NCBI GenBank assembly: GCA_963837325.1
Contig: CAWIMV010000001.1
Span: forward strand, 2,914,001-2,978,000
Length of the DNA stretch: 64,000 nt
Direction: 5' to 3'
Source: CAVQKZ01 sp963837325
Lineage (GTDB): Bacteria > Actinomycetota > Actinomycetes > Mycobacteriales > Jatrophihabitantaceae
The notes below the pieces were generated by a model. It did no database searches. It saw only the letters and a program-made list of their open reading frames with translations, and had not been told where the DNA came from. Positions 8,369-17,964 of this stretch are shown here, one piece after another (within the stretch, counting starts at the first letter, position 1; every line of letters starts with the position of its first letter). A program made the translations under genes and the position numbers.

Positions 8369-9292
8369 ATGATGAGCAATTCCGGGATGACTCCCGTCGT
8401 CGATGCGGCGCTGCGCGAGTTCGACATGCGTGCTGACGCTGCGCACGAGCTCGCCGAGTCGTTCAACACTCTCCTCACCGTAGTCAGCGGTCAGCGCCGG
8501 TATGTGCTGAGAGTCGGTCCCGCCATGAGCATTCACGAACACGAGGGCGGGCTGGGCGAAGCGGCTTGGACCGACCGACTGGCGGCCGCCGGACTCGCCG
8601 TGCCTCGCCTGCTTCGCACCCGCGACGGTCGCTCCACGGTGACCGTCGCCACCACCGACGGGGCTCGGCACTGCACCCTGTTGACGTGGATCGAGGGGCA
8701 GACCTTGTCCCGGCCGATGTCCGCGATGGACGCCAGCGAGCTCGGCGAGTTAGCCGCTCGCCTGCACGCCGCCTCACCACCGATGCCCCAGCGGCCTACA
8801 GGAGCGTTGGACGGCGGTCGTGTGCTGCTGTTTCGTCTGCCGAACCTGCTGCCACGCGCGGCCGATGCCGACATCTTTTCCGCCGCGCTCGCCCGCGCGC
8901 AAGTCGCGGCCGACTGGCTGCGGGCCCGGCCGGACCCGCCAAGGCCTGTGCACGGTGACCTAACTGCTGGCAACGTCGTCCGCACTCCTGACGGGCTGGT
9001 GCCGATCGACTTCCAGGACATGTTCTGGGGCCACCGCGAACAGGACATCGCGCACAGCTTGTTCAGCTACCTGCGGCACGACTACCGGACACTCGCCCGT
9101 GCCTTCCGCCGCGGGTACGAGCAGCGCCTTCCGTGGCCGGAGTTCATCGACGTCAGCCTCGAGGACCTGTTCGCCGCCCGGCGATTGATGATGGCCAATC
9201 TGGCCCTCGCACTCGACCGACCCGGGGTTGCCGAATACGTGGCGATGCATGCGGCCGCCCTGCGGACCTACCTCGCACGGCAGCCAGCATAG
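8369..9292 (+). CDS. Aminoglycoside phosphotransferase (APH) family protein
   Basis: A 307-residue kinase-like protein. The catalytic loop is HGDLTAGN (about residue 195) and the magnesium-binding DFQD follows (about 213), the APH/choline-kinase equivalents of HRD and DFG. An N-terminal ATP-lobe with SFNTLLTVVSGQRRYVLRV is visible. The family phosphorylates small hydroxylated substrates (aminoglycosides, homoserine, choline and others); nothing here points to antibiotic resistance in particular. It is third in the cupin operon, 72 bases after the membrane protein. Confidence 0.85.
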   Translation: MMSNSGMTPVVDAALREFDMRADAAHELAESFNTLLTVVSGQRRYVLRVGPAMSIHEHEGGLGEAAWTDRLAAAGLAVPRLLRTRDGRSTVTVATTDGARHCTLLTWIEGQTLSRPMSAMDASELGELAARLHAASPPMPQRPTGALDGGRVLLFRLPNLLPRAADADIFSAALARAQVAADWLRARPDPPRPVHGDLTAGNVVRTPDGLVPIDFQDMFWGHREQDIAHSLFSYLRHDYRTLARAFRRGYEQRLPWPEFIDVSLEDLFAARRLMMANLALALDRPGVAEYVAMHAAALRTYLARQPA

Positions 9293-9306
9293 TTCGGAGT
9301 CCCATC

Positions 9307-9543
9307 ATGTCCGCTGTGTCCGTGCGCGCCGTCCTATGGGACGCCGATGGCGTCCTGCAGACCACGCCGACCCATGCCGGGGACCCGGCGGTCCAGGTCG
9401 CCGCACAGTTCCCCAGCGCGATGACCGGCGCACCCATCGACGAGCAGCGCATCCGCACGGTCGCCCACGAGCTCGGCCTCAGCGACCGCGTCGGACGTTT
9501 GGGTGGTTCAGCCGATGGATACCCGCAGACTCGTTCTGGATGA
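9307..9543 (+). pseudogene. HAD-family hydrolase, 3'-truncated remnant
   Basis: It starts at an ATG 15 bases after the phosphotransferase gene and encodes the N-terminal HAD motif (RAVLWDADGVLQTTP, nucleophile Asp in DADG). After about 62 residues homology-like sequence stops, and the frame runs into unrelated residues next to an IS3 transposase scar. Motifs II-IV of the HAD fold are missing, so the protein cannot be functional. It was probably the fourth gene of the cupin operon. Confidence 0.7.
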
Positions 9544-9607
9544 GCGTGCCGACCCGCTCGCGGTCCTGGGGGTTGGCCGCGAACGACTGGGCCGCCGCGT
9601 TGTCTGA

Positions 9608-9690
9608 GTCGACCCCTCCGTCGGCTCGGTGGGCGATGCCTACGACAACGCGCTCGCCGAGTCCCAGATCGGGCTCTACAAGACGAACTC
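9608..9690 (+). mobile_element. IS3-family transposase fragment
   Basis: In one frame these bases encode PSVGSVGDAYDNALAESQIG followed by LYKT, the segment around the catalytic Glu of the DDE integrase core in IS3-family OrfB proteins. Nothing else of the transposase remains on either side. The scar sits exactly where a HAD gene loses its 3' end and a propeller gene loses its 5' end. Confidence 0.8.
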
Positions 9691-9749
9691 ATCCGACCCA
9701 GAGGGACCCGAGCGCGACGCCACCCCCGCCTGCAATCCTCGCGACGCAC

Positions 9750-10586
9750 GTGCTTGCAACCCGCCCATCGCTTGGGGCGGGGCTGCCATTATTGGCCGGT
9801 TTCGGCCACGTCTGGTCGGCATCGACCCAAGGCCTGATTCGGTTCAGCCTCGCCGGCTCGGCACAGAAATTCCTCGGCAAACCGGTCAAAGACATCGCGC
9901 TGTCCGCACACGCCGTCGTCGTTCTACTCGAAAATAGTTCTCAGTTGCTGACCTTGGATCCAACGACGCTGCAGGTGACCCACCAGTGGGTACTGCCCGG
10001 AGCCGGCCTTTCGATCACCGCGACCGGAGACGTCGCCTACGTCGTGCAGGGATCCGCTCCGGAAGGCATCACCCGAATCAACCTGACGTCGGGAGTGTCG
10101 AGCACCCGAGCCCTGCCAGCGGACGCGACTCCCGCATCCGATCGCAGCATCGCCTTCGGCGATGGCTCGGTGTGGGTGGCGACCTCATCCCTGATCTACC
10201 AGCTCAACCCACTCGGGCTAACAACCACGCGATCGATCGCCAGCACGATCCCCATTTCAAGCGTCTGGTTCGGTGACAACGCCGTCTGGGGTTCCAGCGA
10301 GAACTCTGGCGTTGGTGTGTTTCGCCTGGACCCCAAGAACGGCGCAATCACCGTTACGCGAGGCACCGACGCCATCCAGATAGCGTTCGCCCCCCGACGT
10401 GTGTGGCTCGCGGCAGCCGTCGGCGCCACGGCCCTGGACCCAGCAACAGGCCATCTCGTGGGCACCATCCCGACCAGTGACGTCCCCGACGACGGCACCG
10501 CAGGAATAGCCGTGGTCGGGTCAAACCTATGGGTCGCGAACTACAACCAGGTCACCATCCAGTTCCTGCAGATCGAAGCCGACTGA
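9750..10586 (+). pseudogene. Beta-propeller (YncE/Vgb-like) protein, probably 5'-truncated
   Basis: The frame encodes about 278 residues of repeated four-stranded blades (GFGHVWSAS, GDGSVWVATSSLIYQLNP, GDNAVWGSSE, VGSNLWVANYNQVT), like the virginiamycin-B-lyase/YncE propellers at 16798 and 17961. The blades begin directly after the IS3 scar with no signal peptide or Shine-Dalgarno; GTG at 9750 is the first possible start in frame. Its relatives in this block all have signal peptides, so the 5' end was most likely lost. It may still be translated as a cytoplasmic fragment. Confidence 0.6.
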
Positions 10587-10776
10587 AGACCCCGGTCAAT
10601 TCCTAGCTGGATAGATCAAAGAAGCGCTGCCCGGGCACTCAGCGCCGCGCGATCGTCGGACGCTTGCCGCCGTCAGGTGCTCCACATTGGCCCCTCATCT
10701 ACCGTGAGGGGCGGGTAGCAGGCGCTCAATATCGGTCTTGCCTGCTCGATGCGTGCCTGGCGGTCGGGAGGTCGAG

Positions 10777-11166
10777 ATGGCGGAGTGGGACTTCGGTGCT
10801 GACTTGGAAGCGCTGCTCGCGTTGACCAGAGAAGCTGAGGGGCCGCGCACAATGTCAGGCATGGTCCAGGCGGCGACCTCACTGGTACAACGGAGCCGAA
10901 GCGAGGATCCTGAGGGCCTCCGACACTGGTTCGAAGAGAACGCCGAGGTGTTGGTCTGCCAGCAGCTACTCGTGGCCAACGTGCACTCGCAACCTTCCCC
11001 GCGAACAGATCTGCCACGAGCGTTGCGGCAGTGGGCTGCACAATCAGAAGACCAGAGTGCGGCCGCCGCGGTCGCATGGCTCAAGGAGGAGAACCCCGCT
11101 CTGCTCCGAGCGTGGCTACTTGGCAGAGTCGAGGACCTGGTCGCCGACGAGTTGACTCGAACCTGA
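10777..11166 (+). CDS. Hypothetical helical protein
   Basis: A 129-residue acidic, leucine- and alanine-rich protein without a recognisable domain, signal peptide or membrane segment. The ATG at 10777 follows GGGAGGT at good spacing, which decides the start over a TTG 39 bases upstream. Tryptophans recur (MAEWDF, LRHWFEEN, VAWLKEEN, LRAWLLGR), as in all-helical repeat folds. It lies alone, 96 bases before the large SARP gene and on the same strand. Confidence 0.6.
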   Translation: MAEWDFGADLEALLALTREAEGPRTMSGMVQAATSLVQRSRSEDPEGLRHWFEENAEVLVCQQLLVANVHSQPSPRTDLPRALRQWAAQSEDQSAAAAVAWLKEENPALLRAWLLGRVEDLVADELTRT

Positions 11167-11261
11167 TCATCGACGCAGGGTATGAACCGGGCAGGCCAGT
11201 GCGGGTGCTAACTGGGCTTTCGTCTGTGTCCACAGAACGGTTCTTGGGCTAGCGTCCTGCC

Positions 11262-14200
11262 ATGTGGTTCGGGGTCTTGGGCCGGCTGGAGGTCCGGCGA
11301 TCGGACGGCGCATCCGTGCTGATCTCTGGGCCTGCCCGCCGTCAGCTGCTGGCCGCGCTGCTCTGCCGGGCGGGTTCGACGGTGACCGCGTCGACCCTGA
11401 TCGAGGACCTCTGGGGGACGGCGGCACCCCGCACCGCGTTGAACACCATGCGTACTCACGTCGTGCGGCTCCGCGATGATCTCGGTCGGGGCGAGTCGGA
11501 CACACTCATCCGCACGGAGGGCGACGGCTACCGCTTAGCCATCACCGGCGACGATCTCGACGCGACGATCTTCGAGCGCCTGGTTGCCGAGTCGTCGACG
11601 CTCGCGGATCCTGTTGCCGCGATCCGCACCTACGACCGGGCTCTCGCGCTGTGGCGCGAGGATGCCTACGCCGAATTCGGGGATGCTCCTTTTGCGGTCG
11701 GTGAGCGAATCAGGCTTGCCGAGCTGCGCGGGCTTGCCCGGGAGCGACGGACCGACCTTGCCCTGGCGACCGGGATGTCTGCGGACCTGATCGGCGATCT
11801 CGAGCAGCGCGTCCGCACCGAGCCGTACCGAGAGCGCGGGTGGGAGCAGCTGGCACTGGCGCTGTATCGAGCCGGGCGACAGGCCGACGCGCTCGGCGCG
11901 TGCCGGCGCGCACGTCGGGTGCTGGCGGAGGGTCTCGGCGTCGATCCTGGCCCGGGTCTGCGGGACCTCGAGGCCGGGTTGCTGCGCCAGGAGCCACGAC
12001 TGCTGACCGTCACGCCGCAACAGGTGATCCCGGCTCCGAAGATCGACCGATGTCCCTACCTGGGGTTGGCCGGGTATGAGGAGCACGACGCGGTCCTGTT
12101 CGTCGGTCGCGAGCGACTCACATCGGTGCTGGCCAGCCGTCTGGGCGATCAGTCGGTCGTCGTGGTGACCGGCGCGAGCGGCGTCGGCAAGTCCTCCCTC
12201 GTTCGCGCCGGTCTGCTGCCGGCGCTGCGTTCCGGTGCCCTCCCGGGTTCGGCGGCCTGGCGTATCCACGTGGGCACGCCGGCGGACGGCATCCGTGTGC
12301 TGGACGGCGCGCGGAGTCCCGACTTGTTCGTACTCGACCAGGCCGAGACGCTCTTCACGGCCTTCGACGCCGAGGCACGGGACGCGCTGGTCGGCGGCCT
12401 TGTCGATTACCTCAGGAAGAGCGACGGACGGTTGCTGCTGGTGCTGCGCAGCGACTTCTTCGGCCACCTCGCCGACGTCGATGCGCTGACGCCGTTCGCC
12501 GAGAAGGCCGCCGTCCTCGTCGGGCCGATGCGGACCGACGAGCTGCGCCGCGCTCTGGTCGAACCAGCCGCGAACGCCGGGTTGCGCCTTGAACCCGACC
12601 TCCTCGAAACGATCATGGAAGACGTGGCTGGGCAGGCGGCGCCGTTGCCGCTGCTGTCCGAGGCGATGCTTCGGACCTGGCAGCGCCTTGACCGTGACAC
12701 GCTGACGCTGGAGGGTTACCGGCTTGCGGGTGAACTCGGTGGCGCGCTCGAGGCTGCGGCCGAGGAGTGCTATTCCCAGCTGGGGGATGCCGGGCGCCGC
12801 GCCGCCCGCCACCTGCTCGTCCGGATGGCGACCCGCACCGCGAGCGGCTGGGCAGGACGGCCCATCGCCCGAGTCGGCGCAGGACGCGAGGCCGAACAGC
12901 AGGCGCTCACCGCGCTGATCACCGCCCGGCTCGTCGTGGCCTCGAACGAGCACCTCGAGGTGACCCACGACGCCTTGTTCGCCTACTGGCCCCGGCTGCG
13001 CGACTGGCTCGCGGAACGCAGTCTGGCCGTCGATCTGCTGCAGCATTTGGATCACGCTGCGGCGGCCTGGCTGAGCACTGGCCGGCGGGATGCCGATGTG
13101 TACCGCGGTCCGCGCCTTGCTGCGGCCATGGACTGGCGCGCGGAGCACCCGGAGGACGTGTCGTCCGTCGAGGAAGAGTTCCTCGACGCGTCCGCACGAG
13201 CGGCCGACGCCGAGCTCGAGGCTTCGCGCGCGCAGACCGCACGGGAGGCGCGCGGCCGCAGGAACCTGCGGCGTGTCGCCCTAGGACTGGCCGCCACGGT
13301 CGTGCTTGCGCTTGCCGGCGGCGCCGTGGCGCTGTCGGAGCGCGGTTCCGCGCAGACAGCGGCCACGCGCGCTCAGCGGGCCGCGCTGGCCGCCGATGCC
13401 CGTCGATTGGCAGCGCTGTCCGTCAGCGCCCCGGACATCGCGACCTCCAGCCTGCTCGCCGTCGCCGGCTACCGGCTGCAGGACTCCCCCGACACCCGAA
13501 GCGCGCTCCTGGCGGCGGTGGAACGCAACCAATCGGCGCTCTGGCGGATCCCGACACCCCAGCGGCCGCAGCGCGTGCTCGCGACACCTGACGGTTCCCG
13601 GCTCGCGACGATCGACAACCGACGCGACGTGCAGGTCTTCGACGTATCCAGCCGTAAGCAGATCGCGCGGTTCTACGCCGCCGGCTACCAGATCGAAGGA
13701 ATGACCCCAGACGATCATGAGATCGTCGTATTCGGGCCGGCCAACAACGAGGACAACGACATCGGGCGGTTGTCGGTCGTCGACATCGACACCGGCAAGC
13801 GCACGCGCGTCCTGACAACCGCGGGCGACCGGTCCGGCACCGAACCGGTAATGACCACAGGCGGGCGTTGGCTCGCGATGGTGACCGACGAACACCATCG
13901 CAACGGGGTGGTCATGGACGTTTTCGACACCAAGAACTGGTCGGCGCCGCCCCGTCGGTTCGTCGAACAGGGCACTCCGGTGAACCTGGCTGCAGGGCGT
14001 GCCTCGGTCGGAATCGAGCGCGCGGACGGGTCGGTGGAGGTCCGCGCCCTGCCGTCGCTGCGGATCACGGGCGGCCTCGGTGCAGTCCGAGGGACCGTCT
14101 TGCAACCGGGTGATCCGCTTGCACTCTCCCCGGACGGCTCGCACGTCGCGAGGGTCCAGCCCGCCGATCCACGCTCGGTCGCGATATATGCCACCGCGAC

Positions 14201-15632
14201 ATCCCGCGTTGGCGGCACGGCACTGCCGACCCAGACGCAGGGGGTATCCCGCTTGTCGTTCTCGCCCGACGGAACCGACCTTGCCGTCGGCACTCTCGGC
14301 GGGGCCGTAGCTATCTATCGGAGCACTGATGCGACGCTGGCGGAGTCGCTGGCCGGGCACACCGGCGCAGTGCTCGGGCTCGCGTGGACTGGGGGCAGGA
14401 TTCCGACCGGCCTGTACACGGCAGGCTTGGACGGCCAACTGGTCTCCTGGAGCGTGAGCGCGACACCGGGCGCGGTGACCGAATCAGGTTCCGACGTCGC
14501 AGCGGCGGACCGCGGCGAGACGTTCGGACACTTCGTGCTCGGCCTGACGCCGACACAGGGCGGCGTGCCGGAGTCACACGAGAGCGCCTACCTCGTGGAC
14601 CTCGACACCGGCCGTCGCTCGTTCTGGCCGCTCGGGCTGGGCGATGGCGACTATGTCAACCAGGCCGTGGCGAGCTTTGACGGCAAGCGCGCCCTGATCT
14701 CGGTTGAGACGAAAGCCGGCCTGAACCGGATCGAAGTCTGGGACCTGACCCGACACGTCCGCGTAGGGCTCTTGGGCTTACCGGCAGGCACCGCGCAGTT
14801 CCCGAACGGACTGAACGCCGCGATCAGCCCCGATGGCACGACGGCCTACAGTTCTCTCGGCGCCGCCCGAGTGGGCGTGTTCGACCTGCCGTCGGGTCGG
14901 TACCTGCGCAGCGTCACGGTGCGTTTCGCGCAGCCCGACTCCGCCCGCATCTCTGCCATTCCGTGGATGTTCGACCCGCACGGCCGGCTGCTCGTCAGCG
15001 GCTTCGACCCCAACCCGACCAGTGGGGCCACCCCAGCGTCACCCGGCCGCGTCGACTCTCGGCCGCCCAACCAGCGCCTGGGGATTCTCGACGTCGGAAC
15101 CCACAGGCTCGTCGCGCAGACCGATCTCGGCGATATCGATTTCCCGACGGCGCTCGCATGGTCACGCGACGGCACCCGGCTCGCGGTCGGGACCTATGCC
15201 GGGACCCTCGCGCTCTACAACGCGGCAACGTTGTCACTGCAGGTGAATGCCGGAGTCGTCGACCCCGGCTCGGTCAAGACCGAATCCTTCGCACCCGACG
15301 ATCGGACCCTCCTGACCGCAGGGACGAGTGGCGGGATCAACTTCTACACCGTGCCAGACCTGCGTCGGCTGGGTGAGCAGTTGATTATCGGCAACGGCGC
15401 CAACAACGGCGGCGCCTTCGCCTGGTTCGGCGATCGCGGCCAGGTCGAGGGATACGCCCCGGACCCGACGAAGCCGACAACAGACCAGCAGCGCTGGTTC
15501 GTGTTCCACGCCGATCCTGTGTCCCTGGTGTCGATCGCATGTCGCTTGGCGGGAGCCGACATGACCCGTCCGCAGTGGCAGCGTTTCGTTGGCGCCCGCC
15601 CCTACGAGCACGTCTGTCCTGCGTCGCACTAG
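11262..15632 (+). CDS. SARP-type regulator with STAND NTPase and WD40 propeller
   Basis: A 1456-residue multidomain protein. Residues 1-95 form an OmpR-like winged helix and about 100-250 a bacterial transcriptional activation domain, the SARP/AfsR head. From about 268 (CPYLGLAGYEEHDAVLFVGR) begins an nSTAND1-type NTPase with Walker A GASGVGKSS (about 302) and Walker B LFVLDQAE (about 355). A hydrophobic helix (about 668-690) follows, and the C-terminal half is a chain of WD40-like blades (LSPDGSHVA, FSPDGTDLAVGT, SRDGTRLAVGT). Such proteins are read as signal-gated switches: the propeller senses a ligand or partner and the NTPase controls the DNA-binding head. The membrane-helix-like stretch is common in this architecture and could place the propeller outside the cell. 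It precedes three exported propeller genes on the same strand. Confidence 0.9.
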   Translation: MWFGVLGRLEVRRSDGASVLISGPARRQLLAALLCRAGSTVTASTLIEDLWGTAAPRTALNTMRTHVVRLRDDLGRGESDTLIRTEGDGYRLAITGDDLDATIFERLVAESSTLADPVAAIRTYDRALALWREDAYAEFGDAPFAVGERIRLAELRGLARERRTDLALATGMSADLIGDLEQRVRTEPYRERGWEQLALALYRAGRQADALGACRRARRVLAEGLGVDPGPGLRDLEAGLLRQEPRLLTVTPQQVIPAPKIDRCPYLGLAGYEEHDAVLFVGRERLTSVLASRLGDQSVVVVTGASGVGKSSLVRAGLLPALRSGALPGSAAWRIHVGTPADGIRVLDGARSPDLFVLDQAETLFTAFDAEARDALVGGLVDYLRKSDGRLLLVLRSDFFGHLADVDALTPFAEKAAVLVGPMRTDELRRALVEPAANAGLRLEPDLLETIMEDVAGQAAPLPLLSEAMLRTWQRLDRDTLTLEGYRLAGELGGALEAAAEECYSQLGDAGRRAARHLLVRMATRTASGWAGRPIARVGAGREAEQQALTALITARLVVASNEHLEVTHDALFAYWPRLRDWLAERSLAVDLLQHLDHAAAAWLSTGRRDADVYRGPRLAAAMDWRAEHPEDVSSVEEEFLDASARAADAELEASRAQTAREARGRRNLRRVALGLAATVVLALAGGAVALSERGSAQTAATRAQRAALAADARRLAALSVSAPDIATSSLLAVAGYRLQDSPDTRSALLAAVERNQSALWRIPTPQRPQRVLATPDGSRLATIDNRRDVQVFDVSSRKQIARFYAAGYQIEGMTPDDHEIVVFGPANNEDNDIGRLSVVDIDTGKRTRVLTTAGDRSGTEPVMTTGGRWLAMVTDEHHRNGVVMDVFDTKNWSAPPRRFVEQGTPVNLAAGRASVGIERADGSVEVRALPSLRITGGLGAVRGTVLQPGDPLALSPDGSHVARVQPADPRSVAIYATATSRVGGTALPTQTQGVSRLSFSPDGTDLAVGTLGGAVAIYRSTDATLAESLAGHTGAVLGLAWTGGRIPTGLYTAGLDGQLVSWSVSATPGAVTESGSDVAAADRGETFGHFVLGLTPTQGGVPESHESAYLVDLDTGRRSFWPLGLGDGDYVNQAVASFDGKRALISVETKAGLNRIEVWDLTRHVRVGLLGLPAGTAQFPNGLNAAISPDGTTAYSSLGAARVGVFDLPSGRYLRSVTVRFAQPDSARISAIPWMFDPHGRLLVSGFDPNPTSGATPASPGRVDSRPPNQRLGILDVGTHRLVAQTDLGDIDFPTALAWSRDGTRLAVGTYAGTLALYNAATLSLQVNAGVVDPGSVKTESFAPDDRTLLTAGTSGGINFYTVPDLRRLGEQLIIGNGANNGGAFAWFGDRGQVEGYAPDPTKPTTDQQRWFVFHADPVSLVSIACRLAGADMTRPQWQRFVGARPYEHVCPASH

Positions 15633-15827
15633 CGCACGTGGTGTTCTGCGCCCGGTATCGGCCGGTGCGCGCCCGGGATATCCCGATATGTCCTTCTCGG
15701 CAGCGGGCTTCAATCGGGCTTCAATCGCGATCAGCCACTGTGCCGACGACGAACCAGGCGTGCGCCGCTACCACAGCGTCGACCCTGACCACGGAACCAG
15801 CTGCCCAGCAGGGGTGAAGGAGACGTC

Positions 15828-16757
15828 ATGCACACCTCGATGTTGACCAGGCTCGCAATCACCGTCGCGTGTGGTACGGCGGTCCTTACCGGTCCGATCG
15901 CGACGGCCAACGCCACCTATCCGGGAGCCAACGGCCGGATCGCGTTCGGAATGCTCGACAGCACGGGCCGGCACGTTTACAGCGTCCGACCGGACGGAGG
16001 GGGGCTGCACCAGCTCACGGCCGGCCCGTTCGTCGACCTATGTCCGGCCTACTCGGCCACTGGCAAGAACCTCGCCTTCTGCAGCAACCGCAGCGGCAGC
16101 TTTGAGATCTGGACGATGACGGCCAACGGTCACCACCTGCGGCAGCTCACGAACATCGTCTTCGCGTCGTTCCCCGACTATTCGCCGCACGGGGGTCGGA
16201 TCGCCTTCGACGGTCAGGTAGCCGGTGACCCGAACGACGAGGTGTTCGTCATGAACGCCGACGGCTCCCACCTTCGCCAGCTCACATCCGGTGGCGGCAA
16301 CAACGACTGGCCGGCCTGGTCACCCGACGGCCGCAGGCTCGCATTCATCAGCGACCGCACCGGTTTCGAGCAGGTTTACACGATGCGCGCCGACGGGGCG
16401 CGTCAGACCGAGCTGACCTTCCAGCCTGTCGCGCACGATCAGGTGCCGGACTGGCGCCCGGACGGACGGCAGATCGCCTACACCCAGGGCGACATCGGCG
16501 TGAACGAGAGGATCTGGGTCATGAACGCCGACGGGTCGGCGCAGCACCAGGTCTCCACCGGCACCGCAGACGATTTCGGGCCGGCCTGGTCGCCGGACGG
16601 ACGACAGATCGCGTTCGTGCGGGACTTCCTCAACGGCGACCGCCCGGTCATGGTCATGCATGCCGACGGCGGCAACGCCCATGCGGTGTACGACCCGACC
16701 GCAACCGTGACCCAGAACGTTCCCGCCTGGCAGCCCGCCGACCGCGACCGCCACTGA
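15828..16757 (+). CDS. Exported TolB-like beta-propeller protein
   Basis: A 309-residue protein with a clear signal peptide (basic MHTSMLTR, hydrophobic core, cleavage after ATANA, about residue 29). Six PD40/TolB-type blades follow, each with the hallmark NADGSHLRQLT and WSPDGRRLAFISD style (about 85-300). The fold binds ligands or proteins; no enzyme motif is visible. It has a GAAGGAG Shine-Dalgarno, lies 195 bases after the SARP-WD40 gene and 40 bases before the next propeller gene. Confidence 0.85.
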   Translation: MHTSMLTRLAITVACGTAVLTGPIATANATYPGANGRIAFGMLDSTGRHVYSVRPDGGGLHQLTAGPFVDLCPAYSATGKNLAFCSNRSGSFEIWTMTANGHHLRQLTNIVFASFPDYSPHGGRIAFDGQVAGDPNDEVFVMNADGSHLRQLTSGGGNNDWPAWSPDGRRLAFISDRTGFEQVYTMRADGARQTELTFQPVAHDQVPDWRPDGRQIAYTQGDIGVNERIWVMNADGSAQHQVSTGTADDFGPAWSPDGRQIAFVRDFLNGDRPVMVMHADGGNAHAVYDPTATVTQNVPAWQPADRDRH

Positions 16758-16797
16758 CCTCGAGACGAGCGACCATGGGAAGGGAGATGGGTCACCG

Positions 16798-17964
16798 ATG
16801 ACCGCCACACTGTATACATCGCCACGGACACGGAAAGTGCTCGCGATCAGTGCCGCGCTGGCCGCGCTGATATTGAGTGCCACCCTGCCGCCGGTATTCG
16901 CGTCGACGCCGACGCATCGGACCCCGATCCGTTCCGCCGACCGGGCGACCTTCGGCTGGCGGTCGGCGCTGCACCCATCCCGCGGTACGGCCGCCCAGTA
17001 CGCTGCCGCGTCCTCGCCCGGCACCGTATCGATCGCGCTTGCGGTCGACGGGGTGAATGACTTCCCGACGACAGAGTTCGCTGCGTTCGGCGAGGTGTGG
17101 GTTCTCACGCAAGGCAATGTCAGCACGCTGCAACGCGTCGATCCGAGGACGAACCGGGTCACCGGATCGGTTGCGCTGGGATACGGCGACACCAGCGGCA
17201 ACGACTCGGGGGAGGGCGCCATCGCGGCTGCCGACGGATCGCTCTGGGTGGCCGAATACTTCTACAACACCGTCCTACGCATCGACCCGGCGCGGCTCGC
17301 GGTTACCCGCACGATCAAGGTCGGCCGCTCGCCCAGCGGTGTGGTGGCAGCCGACGGCGCGGTCTTCGTCTCCGATTCCCACGCCAGCGCGATCTCGCGG
17401 ATCGATCCGCGCCGCGACCGGGTGGTTGCCACCATTCCCGTCGGCGATCCGAGCGACTTCAACGGCGGCCCGTCCTACCTCACCTATGCGGCCGGTCGTG
17501 TGTGGACGATCGTCCCCGCCCAACAGCGACTGTTCGCCATCAACCCGAACACCGACCGCGTCGTGGCCAGCCCGAGCGTCGCCCCCGCGTTCGCGTGCGG
17601 GCGGCTCGACCCGGTACCCGGAGCCATCTGGATCGACGACCAGAACTGCTCGAACACGTTCAGCCGCTACGACCTCGCCACCGGCCACGTCACCCAGATA
17701 CGAGAGCCGCTGACGACGTGCCTACTCGGCATCGCCGTGCTGCACGGTCGCCTTTACAGCGACGACATGAGCTTCGACCCGTCAACCGGCTGCGGCCCGG
17801 GCTCGCTCGTCCCCCGCGACCCGGTCACCGGCGCCGTACTCGGCGCCGGAACTCGCGTCGGAGTGGTCGGCTTCGAAATCGTCGGGCTCGACGGCAGCTT
17901 GTGGACCAACGACTTCACGACCGGCACCAATGTTCTGCGCGTTACCCCAGGAGGGACGTCATGA
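16798..17964 (+). CDS. Exported YncE/Vgb-like beta-propeller protein
   Basis: A 388-residue protein. The first 45 residues contain a twin-basic then hydrophobic signal peptide (TRKVLAISAALAALILSATL) with a likely cut after PPVFA. The rest consists of propeller blades of the streptogramin-lyase/YncE type (FGEVWVLTQGNVSTLQRVDP, ADGSLWVAEYFYNTVLRIDP, ADGAVFVSDSHASAISRIDP). The His and Glu catalytic set of virginiamycin B lyase is not evident, so an enzyme role should not be assumed. Its stop overlaps the next start (ATGA at 17961), so the two are co-translated. Confidence 0.85.
   Translation: MTATLYTSPRTRKVLAISAALAALILSATLPPVFASTPTHRTPIRSADRATFGWRSALHPSRGTAAQYAAASSPGTVSIALAVDGVNDFPTTEFAAFGEVWVLTQGNVSTLQRVDPRTNRVTGSVALGYGDTSGNDSGEGAIAAADGSLWVAEYFYNTVLRIDPARLAVTRTIKVGRSPSGVVAADGAVFVSDSHASAISRIDPRRDRVVATIPVGDPSDFNGGPSYLTYAAGRVWTIVPAQQRLFAINPNTDRVVASPSVAPAFACGRLDPVPGAIWIDDQNCSNTFSRYDLATGHVTQIREPLTTCLLGIAVLHGRLYSDDMSFDPSTGCGPGSLVPRDPVTGAVLGAGTRVGVVGFEIVGLDGSLWTNDFTTGTNVLRVTPGGTS

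Noticed and set aside
8369..9292. Antibiotic resistance gene call for the APH-family protein
   Set aside because: The kinase motifs are present, but the family covers many substrates and the neighbours do not suggest resistance.
11535..13148. 537-codon minus-strand ORF inside the SARP regulator gene
   Set aside because: It is an antisense shadow of a confidently assigned multidomain protein and shows no motifs.
17097..17960. Upstream 288-codon extension of the last propeller gene
   Set aside because: It overlaps the preceding propeller gene in another frame with Arg/His-rich sequence; the signal peptide and Shine-Dalgarno place the start at 17961.
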